64,000 nt of DNA, from contig CANPZS010000003.1 of NCBI GenBank assembly GCA_947588835.1, forward strand, positions 1 through 64,000, in the 5' to 3' direction. This document shows, piece by piece, positions 9,530-18,275 of the stretch (the first letter of the stretch is position 1; each line of letters begins with the position of its first letter). The notes under the pieces are model-generated. The model was given only the letters and a program-made list of their open reading frames with translations, was not told where the DNA came from and searched no databases. Origin of the DNA: an uncultured Bacteroidales bacterium (lineage in GTDB: Bacteria > Bacteroidota > Bacteroidia > Bacteroidales > UBA932). The position numbers and the translations under genes are program-made.

Positions 9530-10837
9530 TTATTCTTTCTTTTCCTTCACCGCGGAGACGGCGGCCGCTCCCAGGACAAGCAAGATGCCGGCGATGGCGA
9601 GCATCATTGGCTGAGAGCCTCCCGTGAGCTTCAGGAGGAATCCGCCGCAGAGCGCCGCCACGATCTGGGGCAGGCAGATGGTGCCGTTGAAAAGTCCGAG
9701 ATAGGTACCCATGTGGTCTCCCTTCAGGGAGTTCGTCAGAATGGTGAACGGCAGCGCGAGCATGGCCGCCCAGGCGAACCCGATGAGGAAATACGAGGCG
9801 AACAGCAGATACCTGTCATGCACGAACATGACGGAAATGAATCCTGCCGCCCCTACGAGGAGGCTCACCGCGTAGGCGAGCTTGTGCGAACGGAACCTCG
9901 GCAGCACCGTGGCCCATATTATCGAGCCGACGGCCTGCACCGCAAACACTACCCCGACCCAGTTGCCGGCGGCCTGGTAGCCTGCGGAGCTCACGTCTGA
10001 CGTGCCCCAGCAGTTGGCTGCGATGGCCCCGTTGGAATAGGTCCACATATACATGAAGGCGGCCCAGCAGAAAAACTGCACCAGCCCGACAGTCCAGAAA
10101 GCCTTGGGCGCCCTGACGAGAAGACGGAAGACGCCTACCTTCTCCTGCTTGCCGGAAGGCGTTTCTGCAAGTCCGTGGAACTCCGCATATTCCTTCGGAG
10201 GCATTTCCTTGACTTTCACCGTCGTATAGATGACGCACAATATCAATATGGCGGCGCCTACGTAAAACGAATAGATGACGGAGTCGGGGATCACCCCTTC
10301 CGGCGCGGTGTTGGCGATGCCGAGGGCGGCGAAGATGAACGGAAAAAGATATCCCACGAGGCTGCCCGCATTGCACAGAAAGCTCTGGATGGAATATGCC
10401 GTGCCTTTCTGTTCTTCGTTCACCATGTCGCCCACGAGCATCTTGAACGGCTGCATGGCCACGTTGATCGAGGTGTCGAGGAACATCAGGGAGATGAGGC
10501 CGAAAATCATTGCCCCGCCCACGGCCATGTGGAAACTGCCGGCATTGGGCAGCAGGCACATTACCAGGACGGAAATCAGGGCCCCCACGAAAAGATACGG
10601 GATGCGGCGCCCGAAACGGCACCACGTGCGGTCGCTCAAAGCCCCGATGACAGGCTGGACTATGATGCCCATCAGCGGCGGAAGAATCCAGAAATAGCTC
10701 AGGTTGTGAGGATCCGCGCCGAGGGTGGCGAAGATTCGGCTTATATTCGCGCTCTGCAGGGAATATGCGATCTGAACTCCGAAAAATCCGAAGCTGAGAT
10801 TCCACATCTGCCAGAAAGTCAAGTTGCGTTTCTGCAT
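9530..10837 (-). CDS. MFS sugar transporter (SLC45-like, probable maltose/oligosaccharide symporter)
   Basis: Twelve-segment inner-membrane transporter. The N-terminus (LTFWQMWNLSFGFFGVQIAYSLQ) and the loop GALSDRTWCRFGRRIPYLFVGA are typical of the SLC45/sucrose-maltose symporter branch of the MFS, common in Bacteroidota starch loci. It is the first gene of the minus-strand operon, 36 bp before SusC, so it probably takes oligosaccharides from periplasm to cytoplasm. The substrate is inferred from context. Confidence 0.85.
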   Translation of the reverse strand: MQKRNLTFWQMWNLSFGFFGVQIAYSLQSANISRIFATLGADPHNLSYFWILPPLMGIIVQPVIGALSDRTWCRFGRRIPYLFVGALISVLVMCLLPNAGSFHMAVGGAMIFGLISLMFLDTSINVAMQPFKMLVGDMVNEEQKGTAYSIQSFLCNAGSLVGYLFPFIFAALGIANTAPEGVIPDSVIYSFYVGAAILILCVIYTTVKVKEMPPKEYAEFHGLAETPSGKQEKVGVFRLLVRAPKAFWTVGLVQFFCWAAFMYMWTYSNGAIAANCWGTSDVSSAGYQAAGNWVGVVFAVQAVGSIIWATVLPRFRSHKLAYAVSLLVGAAGFISVMFVHDRYLLFASYFLIGFAWAAMLALPFTILTNSLKGDHMGTYLGLFNGTICLPQIVAALCGGFLLKLTGGSQPMMLAIAGILLVLGAAAVSAVKEKKE

Positions 10838-10885
10838 ATGGTTATCAATTATGTTTCAGTGTACGCATGTGGTCGGCATGCATGA

Positions 10886-10893
10886 CAAAAATA
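10886..10893 (-). promoter_or_regulatory. Putative -7 box for the starch operon
   Basis: TATTTTTG on the minus strand matches the Bacteroidota TAnnTTTG element, about 50 bp before the MFS start codon. No good -33 TTTG is seen at the expected distance, as would suit an activator-dependent promoter. Confidence 0.45.
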
Positions 10894-10974
10894 ACCGATA
10901 TTGACTTATATTGTTCCGCAAGTGAAATATTTGACGATGAAGTGTTCATTTTTCGGGACGAACGGAAATCTTTT

Positions 10975-11005
10975 TTTGTCATTGAAGAAGTTTTTGCTTA
11001 TCTTG
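10975..11005 (+). promoter_or_regulatory. Putative promoter for the LytS/LytTR pair
   Basis: TTTG at 10975-10978 is followed after 20 nt by TATCTTG (10999-11005), close to the Bacteroidota -33/-7 consensus. It supports the kinase start at 11050 over the ORF-track start at 10867. Confidence 0.45.
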
Positions 11006-11049
11006 TGGAGGTCGATCAAACGACAGGATACTCTATTTGTCAGGACCTT

Positions 11050-12432
11050 ATGCAAAAAATAAGCACGGCCGCGCTCATACATGGATTCGCATTGCTGCAT
11101 GCGGTGGTAACCATCCTGTGCCTCGTCTTGGGCATAGGGGATTCGCTGCCGCTTACGCTGCTTTCGATGACGCTGACGGTGCTGATCTGCATAAGGGCGG
11201 AGTTCTCCGTGGAATTCACGGCCATCAGCGTCATACTCGTGAACATAGGCGGATTCATACTCGGCACGCTCGGGGCCGACCTCATAGGAAGCATAGTGCA
11301 CAACGCCCTCGCCGTGCGTTCCGCGGCCACGTTTGTCACCACGGAGGTGATGGGATGGTCCATGCATCTTTTCGCCCGCAGCTTCCATCCGGCGGGGAGC
11401 GCGGACGACGACCGCCGCCGTTCATGGCACGAATCCATAGGCTGGCTCGTGTTCGCGGTGCTGGCGGTATTTTTCCTCAGGCTCGCGGTGAACATAATAT
11501 TCCAGACCAGCCTGTACGAAGACATGGAGATATTCTCCATATTGTCGGACTTCCTCCGTAATTCGCTGCTGCTCATCCTTCTCATCTCCATCACGGCGCT
11601 GTTCATCTGCACGCCCCCGGCCAAAGGCATCAAGAACCGCTTCGCGGCTTCGGCGGCGACGGTCCTTTTCATCCTCGCCATTTCCGCCGCCGCTGCGGCA
11701 TTCCATTGCAGCGGGCTTCCCTTCCGCTTCGACATTCCCATATCCCGCAAGGCATTCAGCCAGGTCATACTCATTTCAGGGCTCGTCGAAGTGACGCTGT
11801 ACGCCGTCATATACATGATACGCTTCGCCGCGGACATGCACGCCGAAGTGATCAAGGAACGGGAAAAGACGCACCAGGCCGAATTCCGCTACATGACGCT
11901 GAAGCAGCAGATGAACCCGCATTTCCTGTTCAATTCCCTCAACATACTCGACTCCCTCATAACCGAAGGCAAGCAGGAAGACGCGAGCCGGTACACGCAC
12001 AAGCTGGCCAACGTCTACAGGTACATGCTCCAGCACGAAGGGGAAAAATTAGTGCAGCTGAGCGAAGAGATACGCTTCGCCGACATGTACAAAGAGCTGC
12101 TGCTCGTACGCTTCCCCTCCGGGCTCGTCATAGAGGCCGGCATCCGGGATGAGGACATGTCCCGCTACGTGGTTCCGTGCAGCCTGCAGCTCCTCATCGA
12201 AAACGCCATCAAGCACAACGCCATATCCGCGGACAGGCCCCTCGTCATCCGCATCTCCTCCGACGGGAAGACACTGTCGGTGTACAACAACGTAAATCCC
12301 AAGGTCAGCGAGCCCCAGTCGACCGGGCTCGGCCTTAAATATATACGGCAGCAATATGCTGACTTGAGCGGCACGGCTCCCGACGTGCGTTCCCTGCCGG
12401 GAGAATATTCGATCAGACTGCCGCTCCTATGA
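11050..12432 (+). CDS. LytS-type sensor histidine kinase
   Basis: Membrane sensor kinase. The N-terminal half has about eight hydrophobic segments and no obvious ligand domain. The C-terminal half has the His_kinase signature LKQQMNPHFLFNSLNILDS, with the phosphorylated His near residue 291, then an ATPase domain (QLLIENAIKHN; GLGLKYIRQQY). I chose Met at 11050 (MQKISTAALIHG...) because it opens the first membrane segment; the 61 residues before it in the ORF track read like AT-rich intergenic sequence. It is followed 15 bp later by a LytTR regulator and is divergent from the starch operon, so it may control it. That link is inference. Confidence 0.88.
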   Translation: MQKISTAALIHGFALLHAVVTILCLVLGIGDSLPLTLLSMTLTVLICIRAEFSVEFTAISVILVNIGGFILGTLGADLIGSIVHNALAVRSAATFVTTEVMGWSMHLFARSFHPAGSADDDRRRSWHESIGWLVFAVLAVFFLRLAVNIIFQTSLYEDMEIFSILSDFLRNSLLLILLISITALFICTPPAKGIKNRFAASAATVLFILAISAAAAAFHCSGLPFRFDIPISRKAFSQVILISGLVEVTLYAVIYMIRFAADMHAEVIKEREKTHQAEFRYMTLKQQMNPHFLFNSLNILDSLITEGKQEDASRYTHKLANVYRYMLQHEGEKLVQLSEEIRFADMYKELLLVRFPSGLVIEAGIRDEDMSRYVVPCSLQLLIENAIKHNAISADRPLVIRISSDGKTLSVYNNVNPKVSEPQSTGLGLKYIRQQYADLSGTAPDVRSLPGEYSIRLPLL

Positions 12433-12447
12433 AACAGGAGGTAAACA

Positions 12448-13299
12448 ATGAACGACAAATTCAAAACGCTGCGGACGCTGATAGTTGAAGACGAGCCTCT
12501 GGCACAAAGAAGCCTCGGCAACCTTCTCGCGGAAAACTTTCCGGAAATAATGATAGCCGGCATCACGGACTCGGTAAAAGGGACCGTAGAATGGCTGTCG
12601 GCGCTCGAAGCCAAAGGGACTCCGGCCCCCGACATCATTTTCATGGACGTGGAACTTGCCGACGGCAACTGTTTCCAGATTTTCGACAAGGTGCGCATAA
12701 AGTCCAACGTCATCATGACTACGGCCTACGACAGCTATGCGGTGAAGGCGTTTGAAATAAACTCAATAGACTATCTCCTGAAGCCTATAGAGACGGCGGC
12801 CCTCATAAGGGCCGTATGCCGCGCCAAGGAAAGGATCTCGGCAGCTGACGCAGCCGCACTGCCGGACATCCGCAAGATAATGAGCGTATTCAACTCCATG
12901 ACGGCCGGAGAGGAAAGCCCGGCCCGGACGGAGACCGGACTTCCCGGCGGCAGGAGGAAAGACAAGTTCCTGATCAGGCTCAACGACAGGATAGTCCCCG
13001 TAAGCACCAGAAACATAGCATATTTCTACTCCGAGGCAAAGAACTCGTACATAGTCACCTACGATGACTTTACATATGTGCTCGACGATCCGCTGGACAC
13101 GATAGAGCGCGAAATAGACCCCGGCGCTTTCTTCAGGATATCGCGCAGCTGCATAATATCCGAAAACGCTATCGACAGCATATCGAAACTTCTCGGAGGA
13201 CGTCTCAGGATCACCCTGAAAAAAGGCATACGCACCTACCCCGAGCTTATCGTAAGCAGGGCGAGGGCCGACTCGTTCCTGGGCTGGCTCGACCGGTAG
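12448..13299 (+). CDS. LytTR-family response regulator
   Basis: Receiver domain (residues ~8-125) with acidic pair VEDE, phosphoacceptor Asp67 in IIFMDVEL and conserved Lys in SIDYLLKPI. A LytTR DNA-binding domain follows (~175-280; FLIRLNDRIVPVSTRNIAYFYSE...; SRSCIISENAI). It is the cognate partner of the preceding LytS-type kinase. Bacteroides sus loci are classically run by SusR, so a LytTR pair beside a Sus-like operon is less usual. It is convergent with malQ. Confidence 0.9.
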   Translation: MNDKFKTLRTLIVEDEPLAQRSLGNLLAENFPEIMIAGITDSVKGTVEWLSALEAKGTPAPDIIFMDVELADGNCFQIFDKVRIKSNVIMTTAYDSYAVKAFEINSIDYLLKPIETAALIRAVCRAKERISAADAAALPDIRKIMSVFNSMTAGEESPARTETGLPGGRRKDKFLIRLNDRIVPVSTRNIAYFYSEAKNSYIVTYDDFTYVLDDPLDTIEREIDPGAFFRISRSCIISENAIDSISKLLGGRLRITLKKGIRTYPELIVSRARADSFLGWLDR

Positions 13300-13324
13300 A
13301 CCGGCAGGCAGTTTTCCTATTGAG

Positions 13325-15781
13325 TTACACGTTCCTGCCCGACTCAGATATGAGACGGCGCAGACGTGCGTTCAGTTCATCATTGGCTATAAGGCTTTCC
13401 AGCGTGCAGTGCATGCGGTAACGCCAATAATGGCGGGGCTCGGCGGGCACGTTTATCCTCTCGTCGGCAGGATTTCCCCCGTATCTGACGGCACCGTCAA
13501 CGGAAAGCCAGTCCTGAATCGGCAGCACGGCCAGCATGGCCGGCGATTTCATATGCTGCTCCACAATCATTTCGCAAAGCCACGGCTCGCAGTAATAAGG
13601 CACATCGCCGCCGCATCCGAGCACATTGCGGTAGAACCTTGCGCTCAGTCCGCGGTCTTCCTCCCACCATGCGCGGAGCGTGGAGGTATCATGCGTGCCG
13701 GTGGCGCATACGCACCAATACGGATACGAGGATGGCCGCCCGAACTCCTCGTCAAGGGACTTGGGCATGCGCTGTATTTCCAGCGAAAGGATGTTCAGGT
13801 CGTTCATCGTATCGGGCACGCAGGCCGGGATCATCCCCAGGTCCTCGCCGCAGGCCAGCATGCCGGTGGCCCGCAGCAGGTCTGGAAGTTTGGCGTATGC
13901 CGAATCTTTCCAGAAAACATTGTGCCTCCTGTAGAAGAAATCATCGTACAGATTGTCGAAGGCCCTTTTCGCGCCCTCGTCGAGCGCGGCGTACGCAGTC
14001 GTGTCGCGGGCCGCGATGCGCGGATGCCAGAACCCTTTCCTGCGCGGATCCTCGAGGAAAAGCACGTCGCTCTCCCCTTTGCCGCCCGGACGGGTATAGC
14101 GCGGATCCTTCATGTCGAATCCCATGCCCGCAAGCTCACCGGAACTGTACGGCAGCGCCGGGCTGAAATGTCCCATCAGGCCGCTCTTGTATTGGCAGGG
14201 AATTTCCCAGATGCGGAAAAAGCCGAGTATGTGATCTATGCGGAACGCATCGAAATATTCGTTCATCTTCCTGAGGCGGGCCTTCCACCATGCGAATCCC
14301 GTCCTGGCCATTTCCTCCCAATTATAGGTGGGGAAGCCCCAGTTCTGTCCGTCGGCCGAGAAAGCGTCCGGCGGAGCCCCGGCCTGGGAATCAAGATGGA
14401 ACAGCTCCGGATTGGTCCATGCGTCGGCGCTGGTGCGGCTGACGCCTATCGGCAGATCCCCTTTCAGGGCCACGCCATGATTGTGGGCGTATTTTACCGC
14501 GTCCTTGAGCTGCTGGTCGAGGCAATATTGTACGTAACAATGGAAAGCGATTTCATCCTTGTGCGCACGGGCATAGGCGTCTGCCGCGGCTCCGGAGCCG
14601 TATTTGGCATATTTTCCCCATTTGGAGAAATCCGCCGTGCCGAATTCGTCCCTTAGGGCGCAGAAAACGGCATAAGGCTTGAGCCAGAAAGCGTTCCTGT
14701 TCACGAAATCCATATAGTCCGGCGATGCGGCCACGTCTTCCTTCCTCTCGTCGAATGCGATGCGCAGCAGGCGCATCTTCTCCCTGTTTACCCTCTCGTA
14801 GTCTTCCGCGGGAAGGGCGTTCAATTCGTCGCGCAAAGTGCGGTAATCCTTGCCGGCGCGTACTCCGGCATCAGGGAGATGGATGAACTGCGGATGCAGG
14901 GCGAATGAAGAATTGGCATTGTAGGGGTACGAATCCTGCCACGTGCCCGTCATGGCCGTGTCGTTGACGGGAAGCAGCTGGATGACATTCTGCCCGGTGG
15001 CCGCCGCCCAGTCTACAAGTTTCTTTATATCATTGAATTCCCCGACGCCGAAACTGTCTTCGGTACGCAGCGAGAATACCGGCACCGCGGTGCCCGCGCC
15101 CCTCCACGGAACGGTGCGGAAGACATGCCATGAATCCGCCAGCACGAGGCGCCTTCCCTTTTCGGGAATCTCCGGAAGCACATGATTCGGGCCCTCCTCC
15201 CATAGGATATGGCGCAGTGTCTTGCGGTCCACTATCACGAATTTATATTCCGCGGCATCCTTCATGTTGAGCGTAACGTCCCAGAGGGGAAAACGGCTGT
15301 CGTCGAGCAGCGTGACTTTCTGCCAGTCGCCGAGTGTTCTGCCGCTTCCGGCGATCGCCACCGCCTGATCCGGACGCACCTCGGGAGCCGTAACGACGAA
15401 CGTGACATTGCCGGCGCCGCGATATTTGCCGGGATCGGCCTTCCTGCCCGAAGGGCGCTTGAAGATGACGTCGGTGAAAGCCGAAGACCAGAACGCGGAG
15501 CCTGCGGGACGGTCCGTCCAGCGGTCGCGTATCTCCATGACCTCCGGAGCGGCGCCGGAAGGCCGCACGAAACGGTGTCCGCGCCATTCCCTGCGCACGG
15601 TGACGCCGTCCCTCACCACTTCGAAACCGTATTTGCAGCCGTCGGCGAAATCGCCTTCCTGAAGTTCCGCACGCCAGAGTCCCTGCGGCGAGCTTTCCAT
15701 TTCCCTGCGCCTGTCGCCGATGCGGAGCACTATCTTCTCTCTCCACGAGGTCAGGTAGTGCATCGTTATTATTATTTTCAT
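13325..15781 (-). CDS. malQ: 4-alpha-glucanotransferase (GH77) with N-terminal CBM20 modules
   Basis: Amylomaltase that transfers glucans between malto-oligosaccharides, releasing glucose. The first ~250 residues hold two starch-binding CBM20-like units (one starting MHYLTSWREKIVLRIGD, a second around VTFVVTAPEVRPDQAVAIAGS), as in other Bacteroidota MalQ. The GH77 domain starts near VFSLRTEDSFGVGEFNDIKKLVDWA and shows FRIDHILGFFRIWEIP, ACGEDLGMIP and GTHDTSTLRAWWEED. No signal peptide, so cytoplasmic: it should process what the starch operon imports. The alternative start MHYLTSW is at 15763. Confidence 0.92.
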   Translation of the reverse strand: MKIIITMHYLTSWREKIVLRIGDRRREMESSPQGLWRAELQEGDFADGCKYGFEVVRDGVTVRREWRGHRFVRPSGAAPEVMEIRDRWTDRPAGSAFWSSAFTDVIFKRPSGRKADPGKYRGAGNVTFVVTAPEVRPDQAVAIAGSGRTLGDWQKVTLLDDSRFPLWDVTLNMKDAAEYKFVIVDRKTLRHILWEEGPNHVLPEIPEKGRRLVLADSWHVFRTVPWRGAGTAVPVFSLRTEDSFGVGEFNDIKKLVDWAAATGQNVIQLLPVNDTAMTGTWQDSYPYNANSSFALHPQFIHLPDAGVRAGKDYRTLRDELNALPAEDYERVNREKMRLLRIAFDERKEDVAASPDYMDFVNRNAFWLKPYAVFCALRDEFGTADFSKWGKYAKYGSGAAADAYARAHKDEIAFHCYVQYCLDQQLKDAVKYAHNHGVALKGDLPIGVSRTSADAWTNPELFHLDSQAGAPPDAFSADGQNWGFPTYNWEEMARTGFAWWKARLRKMNEYFDAFRIDHILGFFRIWEIPCQYKSGLMGHFSPALPYSSGELAGMGFDMKDPRYTRPGGKGESDVLFLEDPRRKGFWHPRIAARDTTAYAALDEGAKRAFDNLYDDFFYRRHNVFWKDSAYAKLPDLLRATGMLACGEDLGMIPACVPDTMNDLNILSLEIQRMPKSLDEEFGRPSSYPYWCVCATGTHDTSTLRAWWEEDRGLSARFYRNVLGCGGDVPYYCEPWLCEMIVEQHMKSPAMLAVLPIQDWLSVDGAVRYGGNPADERINVPAEPRHYWRYRMHCTLESLIANDELNARLRRLISESGRNV

Positions 15782-15814
15782 GTCAGAATAATTATGCAGT
15801 TTGTCATCAGGTTT

Positions 15815-15845
15815 CGAATTTATAACTTTTTCCCGACATTGTCAA
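15815..15845 (-). promoter_or_regulatory. Putative malQ promoter
   Basis: On the minus strand, TTG (15843-15845) then 20 nt then TAAATTCG (15815-15822), a TAnnTTCG variant. This would give a leader of about 30 nt before malQ. Confidence 0.45.
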
Positions 15846-15852
15846 CAAACTG

Positions 15853-17196
15853 TCAGGAACGAAGCCTGTTCCAGCCTATGATCGGAAGCAGAATGGATAT
15901 GACGCACGCCGCCACCCAGAAAATCGAAACGGGCATGAAATTATAGACGTCTCCCGCGGAGAAGAACTGGATGAGGTAGCCGCTGGCCACGTCCTGAATG
16001 GACGCCGCGACGTAGCTTGAAATTCCCACTATGCCGAGAGCCGCTCCCGTAGCCCTCCGCGGCACTATGTCGAGAGCCATCAGCCCGGTGACTATGCAGA
16101 ACAATATCCCGATGGCGAGGCTGAACATGGACACGTAAAATATGTTGGCCGCATACCCGCCGCGCGTGAAAAGGAACAGCGCGAGGGACGCGAGGCACAG
16201 CAGGCCGGAAATCACCACCGGACGCACCCTGTTTCCGCGGAACACGACGTCCGAGAGCCAGCCGGCGCACACGGTGCCCGCCACGCCGAACGCCTCTGAA
16301 AAGGCTATTATCTGGGTGGAGCTTTCAAGCGAAAAATCCTTGGCTTTCTGGAGGAACAGCACTCCCCAGCCGCTGACGGCGTACTGGGTTATGTAGATGA
16401 ACGCGCTCGACAAGGCTATTACCCATATTCCCGGATGCCGTATCACCATGGACTGCAGCTTCTTTATGGGCATGGAGTCCGTCTTCTGGGGCTTTTCCCC
16501 GGCTATCTCCTGCACCGGCGGCAGCCCCTTGCTTTCCGGAGTGTCGGAGACGAGGAAAATTATCAGAATGACTCCGACGAGCCCGGCCAGCGCCGAGAAG
16601 AAAAAGCCTCCCTGCCATCCCAGGGCTCCCACAACAAAGCCTATGCTTATGAACGTCAGGAATTTGCCCACATAGGGCGTGGCGCTGAATATTGTATAGA
16701 ATGTGCCGCGGCGGTTGAGCGGAAACCAGCGCGACAGGCTTATCACGCCCGGAGGCGACCCCATGGACTGCGCCCATCCGTTCAGGCCCCAAAGCAGGGC
16801 GAACGCCACGAACATTATGGTTCCGGTCCTGAAGTCCACGAATCCCAGAAGCCCCATCAGCAGGTTTATCGCCGCCGAAACGGCAAGGCCCACGGCCATG
16901 AAACGCCGTATGTTGCAATAATCCGCTATGAAGCCGCTCACGAATTTGCCTATGGCATATATCAGCAGCATGGCGGAACCGATGATGCCGAGCTGCCCGG
17001 CGCTGAGCACTCCTTCGTCTATAAGGGGCTGTTTCACGATGCTGAGCACCATGCGGCATACATAATAAAGGCTGTAGCCTGCGCATACGCCCACGAAAGT
17101 GCGGTTGCGCAATTTTCTGTACCGCGCCCCGATTTCCGAAGCCGGCACCTTGTCCCGTGCGGGGGCGCTTGTCCTGAAATATGAAATAAGTGACAT
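15853..17196 (-). CDS. OPA-family MFS transporter (GlpT/UhpT-like)
   Basis: Twelve-helix inner-membrane antiporter of the organophosphate:phosphate family. The characteristic N-terminal part is present (RNRTFVGVCAGYSLYYVCRM, AIGKFVSGFIADYCNIRRFMA) and there is a GWAQSMGSPPG loop. Likely substrate is a sugar phosphate or glycerol 3-phosphate, which sequence alone does not settle. The ORF track starts at 17292, but that extension overlaps the neighbouring gene; Met33 (MSLISYF, 17196) fits the family and leaves a 13-bp gap. Confidence 0.85.
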   Translation of the reverse strand: MSLISYFRTSAPARDKVPASEIGARYRKLRNRTFVGVCAGYSLYYVCRMVLSIVKQPLIDEGVLSAGQLGIIGSAMLLIYAIGKFVSGFIADYCNIRRFMAVGLAVSAAINLLMGLLGFVDFRTGTIMFVAFALLWGLNGWAQSMGSPPGVISLSRWFPLNRRGTFYTIFSATPYVGKFLTFISIGFVVGALGWQGGFFFSALAGLVGVILIIFLVSDTPESKGLPPVQEIAGEKPQKTDSMPIKKLQSMVIRHPGIWVIALSSAFIYITQYAVSGWGVLFLQKAKDFSLESSTQIIAFSEAFGVAGTVCAGWLSDVVFRGNRVRPVVISGLLCLASLALFLFTRGGYAANIFYVSMFSLAIGILFCIVTGLMALDIVPRRATGAALGIVGISSYVAASIQDVASGYLIQFFSAGDVYNFMPVSIFWVAACVISILLPIIGWNRLRS

Positions 17197-17209
17197 TACG
17201 CGATTGTCG

Positions 17210-18175
17210 TTATGAAGTCCTGCCGACGAGAGAGTCGGCGAAACGGGCGAGCACGGCGTACTCCGGGCCGTCCTTGCCGAAAACTGCCGCATGGGCCATG
17301 GCGGACGAATGCAGGCGCACGATTTCCTCCTTTGCGGCCGCGTCCATGCCGAGCCGGACGTACATTTCCTTGATGCGGGCTATTTTGGCGGCCTTTTCCT
17401 CCTCGCCCTCGGCATCCGCGGCAAGGGCTTCCGTCAAGCCGGGATCGGCCGCGCGCACCGTCATCCAGACTTTCTTCTTGTTGATTATGTCGCCGCCTAT
17501 GGGCTTGCCGAATACTTTTCCGTCGCCGAATGCGTCCAAATAGTCGTCGGCCACCTGAAACGCCAGTCCGAGGTCATAGCCGTACCTGTACACGGCTTCG
17601 CATATAGCGGCGGGCGCTCCGGCGGCCAGGGCCCCCGTCTTGGCGGCGCAGGCTATGAGCACGGCGGTCTTGAGGCCTATCATCTCCATATACTGATCCA
17701 TGCTCACGCTCTCCGTCTTTTCGAAATCCATGTCGTACCTCTGCCCTTCGCACACCTGTGCGGCCGTCTCCGAAAACAGGTCCAGGATGGCCGGGAGCGC
17801 CGCCGCGGGGGCCTTGGCCATGTGCCTGTAGCTCTCTATGCACATGACGTCCCCGGAAAGGACGGCAGTGTCCGTGTCCCATTTGCACCACACCGTGTCG
17901 CAGCCGCGGCGGAGCGGGGACTTGTCCATGACGTCGTCGTGTATGAGGGTGAAAGTGTGGAATATCTCCAGTCCCGCCGCCGGCTCCAGAATCTCCTGCG
18001 GCAGGCTGTCGCGGAACAGCGAATACACCGTCAGGCAAAGTTTCGGGCGGAGACGCTTGCCTCCCACGTTTATCATATACCGCAATGGATCGTACAGCCC
18101 GCGGGGCGCGGACGGAAACAGATCCCGCCGGAAAAGTTCGCCGACGGCGGCTTCGATGACATTTTCATATATCAT
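17210..18175 (-). CDS. Polyprenyl diphosphate synthase
   Basis: Trans-isoprenyl diphosphate synthase that elongates allylic diphosphates with IPP. Both Asp-rich motifs are present: HDDVMD with following RRG, and FQVADDYLD. Other conserved elements are GGKRLRPKL and the GDxxCIESY region. The 321-aa length suits a short- to medium-chain enzyme; product length cannot be read reliably. Soluble protein. It lies upstream of the OPA transporter gene on the same strand. Confidence 0.9.
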   Translation of the reverse strand: MIYENVIEAAVGELFRRDLFPSAPRGLYDPLRYMINVGGKRLRPKLCLTVYSLFRDSLPQEILEPAAGLEIFHTFTLIHDDVMDKSPLRRGCDTVWCKWDTDTAVLSGDVMCIESYRHMAKAPAAALPAILDLFSETAAQVCEGQRYDMDFEKTESVSMDQYMEMIGLKTAVLIACAAKTGALAAGAPAAICEAVYRYGYDLGLAFQVADDYLDAFGDGKVFGKPIGGDIINKKKVWMTVRAADPGLTEALAADAEGEEEKAAKIARIKEMYVRLGMDAAAKEEIVRLHSSAMAHAAVFGKDGPEYAVLARFADSLVGRTS

Positions 18176-18263
18176 ATATCACGGACGACGTTTAAAAAGC
18201 GCGTAAAGATATATCATTAATTTGAATCGGCAGTTAAAAATCGTAAAAAACGTAGGAAACGGC

Positions 18264-18271
18264 TATATTTG
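18264..18271 (+). promoter_or_regulatory. -7 box directly before rsgA (probable leaderless start)
   Basis: TATATTTG, an exact TAnnTTTG match, ends only four bases before the rsgA ATG at 18276. Initiation at the usual distance would leave almost no 5' leader. Confidence 0.6.
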
Positions 18272-18275
18272 CAGA

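Noticed and set aside
10867-11049. N-terminal extension of the LytS-type kinase
   Set aside because: The sequence is AT-rich and non-hydrophobic, and it overlaps the putative promoter. The family-like membrane part begins at 11050.
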